A program made the translations under genes and the position numbers. Below the pieces are notes generated by a model that saw only the letters and a list, made by a program, of their open reading frames with translations, had not been told where the DNA came from and ran no database searches. A stretch of 27,832 bases of DNA from the IMG/VR virus record IMGVR_UViG_3300042314_001465, positions 1 through 27,832 of that record. One strand, 5' to 3'. Shown one piece after another: positions 24,682 to 27,832 of this stretch. The stretch is from a virus. How positions within the stretch are numbered: position 1 is the first letter of the stretch; each line of letters begins with the position of its first letter.

Positions 24682-27600
24682 ATGCCAACGACTACTATAC
24701 CAACGATTGCCAGAAGCGATACCATTGACCAGTGGAGAATTCAGACCAACAAATCAGCAACAGATTTGAATGATTTGGGGTTTAACACATATAACAAAGA
24801 CCAAGGTCAATTACTGATTTCTAATACAGCAAATATTTCCATTACGGCATCGGGTACTCCACTTTCGGTGGCAAATAATGTACTATTTCAAAGTAACTTA
24901 ACTCTTGCCAACAATATGTTTTTGGGTGTTGTTGGTGCGGCAACCGGCAACTTAATCGCAGGCGGAACAATCAGAGTAACAGGTCCAGGAACAGCATTAA
25001 ATGTAGCCAATAACGTCTTGGTTGGTGCGGATGTTCAAGTTGTTAACAATGTATATGTGCAGAACATTACTGCAAACGGCAACGTGTCAGTTACCCGAAA
25101 TATTACGAGTGCTGGTGTGTTGAGAATGACTGGTATAGCAAATGTCATTTATGCCAACACAGGCACGGCAACTATTAATCGTGTCTTAAGTACTTACGTG
25201 TATGCTGATGATGTATTTACTCCAAACTTGACAGCTGCTGTGGCCACAATTGGTGTATTGAATTATTTGCCATATGCAAACATTGGTACAATCGATAACA
25301 ATTTATTAAATTCCAATGATATTAATTCGAACACATTAGATACAACATATGGTAATGTTACTGTATTGGTAGCAAGAACTTCTGCGAACTTGGTTACATT
25401 AACATCAAATGTTGCAACAGTTAATACTGGTACTGTTCAGAATCTTGTTTCTACAAATTCTACAATTACTAACGGCATCATAACTACTGGTAATGTTATT
25501 ACCTTGTCATCTAATGTTGCCACAATTAATACATTGACTGCATTAGTTGGAACTACAATTACTGGTAACGTTGTGACACTCACTTCAAACGTTGCAACAG
25601 TTAATACTGGTACAATACAAACATTGTTATCGAGTAATGCTAATGTCACAAATGCTTCAATCACATATTTGTCGTCTTCAAATACGATTACTGCCAACAC
25701 ATTAATTTCAAATAACATTGAAGTTTCCACTGCAAATGCCGCATGGATTAATGTATCGAATAATTTGAGTGTAAAAACTGGTGGCTCAATTCGTGTATAC
25801 GCAAATACAGTAGAAGATGAAGTATTAACAGTTGATGGTAAAACAACTCTACAAACAACATACATTCGTGGTAACATTGCAGTTGAAGGAACTTGGACCG
25901 CATTGGGTAATGTTGAATATGAAGTTAGTGAATTTACACTAAATGCAAATACACCAACTAATGCTGATGCATCTATAAGAAATAATCGTGTAGTTGGTAC
26001 GGATGCGTTTATTCGCTGGGATGAAACCGATGACCAATGGAAAGTTTCCAAAGGTAACACATACTCAAGTTTGTATGGCATTTTGGATGCAAGCTTCTTA
26101 AATGCAACAGTAACAAGTAATAGTACAGCAAACGTTGCAACACCAAGTGCTGTTAAGGCTGCATATGATACCGCAGTTGTTGCTGGTGGTTATGCCAACT
26201 CAGCTTACACTACTGCCAATTCTGCCAGTTCTTATGCAAATTCTGGTTACACTTCTGCAAACTCCGCAGGTGTTTATGCAAATGCCGCATTCTTGGCCGC
26301 AAATACCGCAAATACATTCTTAATCGACACAACAAATACTGTTGGTATTTTTGCAAATGGTGCCTATACACGTGCAAACGTTTCACAGTCACATGCAAAT
26401 GCAGCTTACGCATTAGCAAATACAATTGCATCCGGTTCTGCTGCTGGTGCTTATTTACATGCTAATGGAGCTTTTGATTCTTCAAATACAACATTAACAT
26501 TTTCAACGTTCGCTTACAGACATGCAAATGCAGCATATTCAACTGCAAATACTGGTGTAGCACAGGCTGCGGTTGCTGACCAAAAAGCCGTTACATCTGG
26601 AATTTATGCTAACTCAGCATATGCATTAGCAAATACAATTGCTGCTGGTTCAATTGATACTTACGCAAGACCACATTCCAATGGTGCTTTTGATTTAGCA
26701 AATACGACCAACACTCTTGCAACTGGTGCGGTACAGAAAACATCTGCATCATCACAAACTATAGCAAGTGATTTGTTAATTAATGGCGATGTAACATTAT
26801 CTACTGCAAAACGATTGCTTAGTTATAATGCTATCATTTCTGGTGATATTCGTGCAAATGGCAACTTTGTGGTTGTCAATAATGGATTGTCTGATACATC
26901 TGGTCCAACACAAAACGGTGGTGTCAGAGTTAAACGTGGTACTTCAAGTGATGCATATATAAGATGGAACGAAAACGTAAGTCCTCCAAGATGGCAGTAC
27001 AGTGATAATGCTGGTAACTTTACAGATTTTAATGCAGCAAGTTTGTTAGCTGCGAAAGCAACTAATATTGCTGGTGGTTCCTCGAATAGAATACCTTTTC
27101 AAACACAGGCAGACATAACATCATTCATCGAAGCACCAACTCAAGCCAATCGATATTTGCAATACACTGGATCAGGATTCTCTTGGGTAGCAATCAATGT
27201 TGATTTGACAACGTTGAGTGCCAGTAATTTAACATCAGGAACTGTGCCACAGGCTAGAATGTCTGGTTCATATACAATGGATATTAATGGAAGAGCAACA
27301 GTAGCAACTAGCGCTGACTCTGTTCCTAATGGTGTTACTACAACTCAGAGTTATTCTAATCCTGGTTTTATTGCCAGTTTAGCGTATAGTAAAATAACTG
27401 ATAAACCAACTATTCCTACTAACACCAACCAGTTAACTAACGGAGCTGGATTTGCAACAGAAAGTTATGTAACTACTAGAGGTTATGTTACAAGTTCTGG
27501 TGTCACACAGGTTGGATCAGGAAATGGTTTAACTGGTGGTACAATTACTTCTACTGGCACATTAAGTATGAGTGGTTCATACACTGGAAATTTTAATGTT

Positions 27601-27832
27601 TCTGGCACTATTACTGCTGGTGGTAATGTTACTGCTTTCTCTGATAGAAAACTTAAAGATAACCTTGAAAAGATTAGTGATGCTCTTGCAAAAGTTAGAC
27701 AACTAACTGGTTACACATATACCAGAAATGACCTTGATGATAAAACAAAGAGACATACTGGTTTGATAGCGCAAGATGTTGAAGCAGTTTTACCTGAAGC
27801 TGTTGAAGAACATGGTGGAATTAAAGGTGTTG
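24682..27832 (+). CDS. Tail fibre protein with Ala/Asn repeats and C-terminal Peptidase_S74 autochaperone domain (3' end outside window)
   Basis: The frame begins at ATG 24682, with AAAGG upstream, and is open for 1050 codons to the window edge. The N-terminus (DQWRIQTNKSATDLNDLG) is probably the virion attachment part. Residues about 238-340 hold repeats of the type LTSNVATVNTGT, and residues about 497-680 hold YANSAYTTANSA-like repeats, both typical of trimeric fibre shafts. Two similar motifs, AFIRWDETDDQWKVSKGN (residues about 442-460) and AYIRWNENVSPPRWQYSDN (about 757-775), flank them. From residue 987 the Peptidase_S74 domain starts: FSDRKLKDNLEKISDALAKV, then TGLIAQDVEAVLPEAVEE. Ser987 and Lys992 have the spacing of the self-cleaving Ser-Lys dyad of endosialidase-type chaperones, which cut themselves off after trimerisation. 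The receptor and end of the protein are not visible. Confidence 0.9.
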   Translation, partial: MPTTTIPTIARSDTIDQWRIQTNKSATDLNDLGFNTYNKDQGQLLISNTANISITASGTPLSVANNVLFQSNLTLANNMFLGVVGAATGNLIAGGTIRVTGPGTALNVANNVLVGADVQVVNNVYVQNITANGNVSVTRNITSAGVLRMTGIANVIYANTGTATINRVLSTYVYADDVFTPNLTAAVATIGVLNYLPYANIGTIDNNLLNSNDINSNTLDTTYGNVTVLVARTSANLVTLTSNVATVNTGTVQNLVSTNSTITNGIITTGNVITLSSNVATINTLTALVGTTITGNVVTLTSNVATVNTGTIQTLLSSNANVTNASITYLSSSNTITANTLISNNIEVSTANAAWINVSNNLSVKTGGSIRVYANTVEDEVLTVDGKTTLQTTYIRGNIAVEGTWTALGNVEYEVSEFTLNANTPTNADASIRNNRVVGTDAFIRWDETDDQWKVSKGNTYSSLYGILDASFLNATVTSNSTANVATPSAVKAAYDTAVVAGGYANSAYTTANSASSYANSGYTSANSAGVYANAAFLAANTANTFLIDTTNTVGIFANGAYTRANVSQSHANAAYALANTIASGSAAGAYLHANGAFDSSNTTLTFSTFAYRHANAAYSTANTGVAQAAVADQKAVTSGIYANSAYALANTIAAGSIDTYARPHSNGAFDLANTTNTLATGAVQKTSASSQTIASDLLINGDVTLSTAKRLLSYNAIISGDIRANGNFVVVNNGLSDTSGPTQNGGVRVKRGTSSDAYIRWNENVSPPRWQYSDNAGNFTDFNAASLLAAKATNIAGGSSNRIPFQTQADITSFIEAPTQANRYLQYTGSGFSWVAINVDLTTLSASNLTSGTVPQARMSGSYTMDINGRATVATSADSVPNGVTTTQSYSNPGFIASLAYSKITDKPTIPTNTNQLTNGAGFATESYVTTRGYVTSSGVTQVGSGNGLTGGTITSTGTLSMSGSYTGNFNVSGTITAGGNVTAFSDRKLKDNLEKISDALAKVRQLTGYTYTRNDLDDKTKRHTGLIAQDVEAVLPEAVEEHGGIKGV
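25393..25614 (+). repeat. Imperfect repeats in fibre shaft (LTSNVATVNTGT type)
   Basis: Related units at 25393-25434, 25501-25533 and 25570-25614 encode VTLTSNVATVNTGT, TLSSNVATINT and VTLTSNVATVNTGT. They share GTTGCAACAGTTAATACTGGTAC with small changes. They are within the fibre reading frame and look like shaft repeats rather than mobile DNA. Confidence 0.7.
26190..26710 (+). repeat. Ala/Asn-rich fibre repeats (YANSAY.. / ALANT.. units)
   Basis: Many short units encode YANSAYTTANSA, YANSGYTSANSA, HANAAYALANTIA and YANSAYALANTIA. The 20-mer GCATTAGCAAATACAATTGC occurs identically at 26410-26429 and 26623-26642. The spacing of Ala and aromatic or aliphatic residues suggests a trimeric coiled-coil shaft. 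Units stay in frame, so copy-number changes would lengthen or shorten the fibre without breaking it. Confidence 0.72.

Noticed and set aside
25437-26081. 214-aa open frame on the - strand
   Set aside because: It lies wholly inside the fibre gene, antisense to repeat codons, with a Val/Thr/Ser-rich sequence that mirrors the fibre repeats. There is no Shine-Dalgarno, and no gene would be expected here.
25393-26710. Repeat clusters that might suggest a CRISPR array or mobile element
   Set aside because: The repeats are imperfect, in frame and translated as fibre shaft. There are no regularly sized unique spacers, terminal inverted repeats or transposase.
1-27832. tRNA, rRNA, integrase, attachment site or insertion sequence
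   Set aside because: I looked for cloverleaf-like segments, integrase and transposase motifs and found none. Nearly every base is assigned to protein-coding genes, and no gene-free gap exceeds about 50 nt.

Overview
This window is a stretch of the genome of an AT-rich, T4-like myovirus (contractile-tailed Caudoviricetes). The evidence is a nearly continuous set of T4-type baseplate and tail genes, recognisable from conserved motifs: gp32, gp4, gp26, gp48, gp53, gp27, gp5, gp25, gp6, gp7 and gp8. TATAAATA-type late promoter octamers support this. The giant protein with a DUF4815-like N-terminus and the S74-terminated fibre with Ala/Asn repeats resemble T4-like phages of aquatic bacteria (cyanophages, pelagiphages and relatives). 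The host cannot be named from the sequence.

Layout. (1) 1-530, + strand: the 3' part of the gp32 ssDNA-binding protein gene, ending at a strong intrinsic terminator. (2) 529-5166, - strand: a compact tail module, read right to left: gp4 head-completion protein, an unrecognised T4-type protein (possibly gp2), a tail-tube-fold protein, gp26, a short overlapping frame, and a 639-aa tape-measure/hub-like protein with a C-terminal lambda-R-like lytic domain. (3) About 5167-5201: the divergent control region, with an exact TATAAATA for the + strand. (4) 5202-24672, + strand: gp48 tube cap, gp53 wedge, gp27-like hub, gp5-like OB-fold hub, a separate beta-helical spike, an unknown 283-aa protein, gp25, gp6, gp7-like, gp8, a 2123-aa structural protein, and a 76-aa coiled-coil protein. 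(5) 24682 to the end: a fibre gene that runs off the window but has already entered its Peptidase_S74 autoprocessing domain. Gaps between genes are a few bases to tens of bases, and many starts overlap the previous stop, so translation is probably coupled.

How the genes work together. Nearly everything here builds the distal end of a contractile tail. gp27, gp5 and the spike form the central hub and puncturing tip. gp6, gp7, gp8, gp25 and gp53 form the wedges. gp48 and the tube-fold protein start and cap the tail tube. The 639-aa protein probably sits inside the tube and carries the wall-degrading activity that T4 keeps in gp5.

The most notable signal is at the end of gp26. A slippery heptamer T TTT TTC lies four codons before the stop, with a GGAGGGA Shine-Dalgarno-like element 9 nt upstream, and the -1 frame opens directly into the next small ORF. 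This has the layout of the lambda G/GT tail-assembly chaperone frameshift followed by a tape measure. Other notable points are a split gp5 with no lysozyme domain, a GxGY beta module repeated in four neighbouring baseplate proteins, and NATAAATA octamers only 4-5 nt from start codons.
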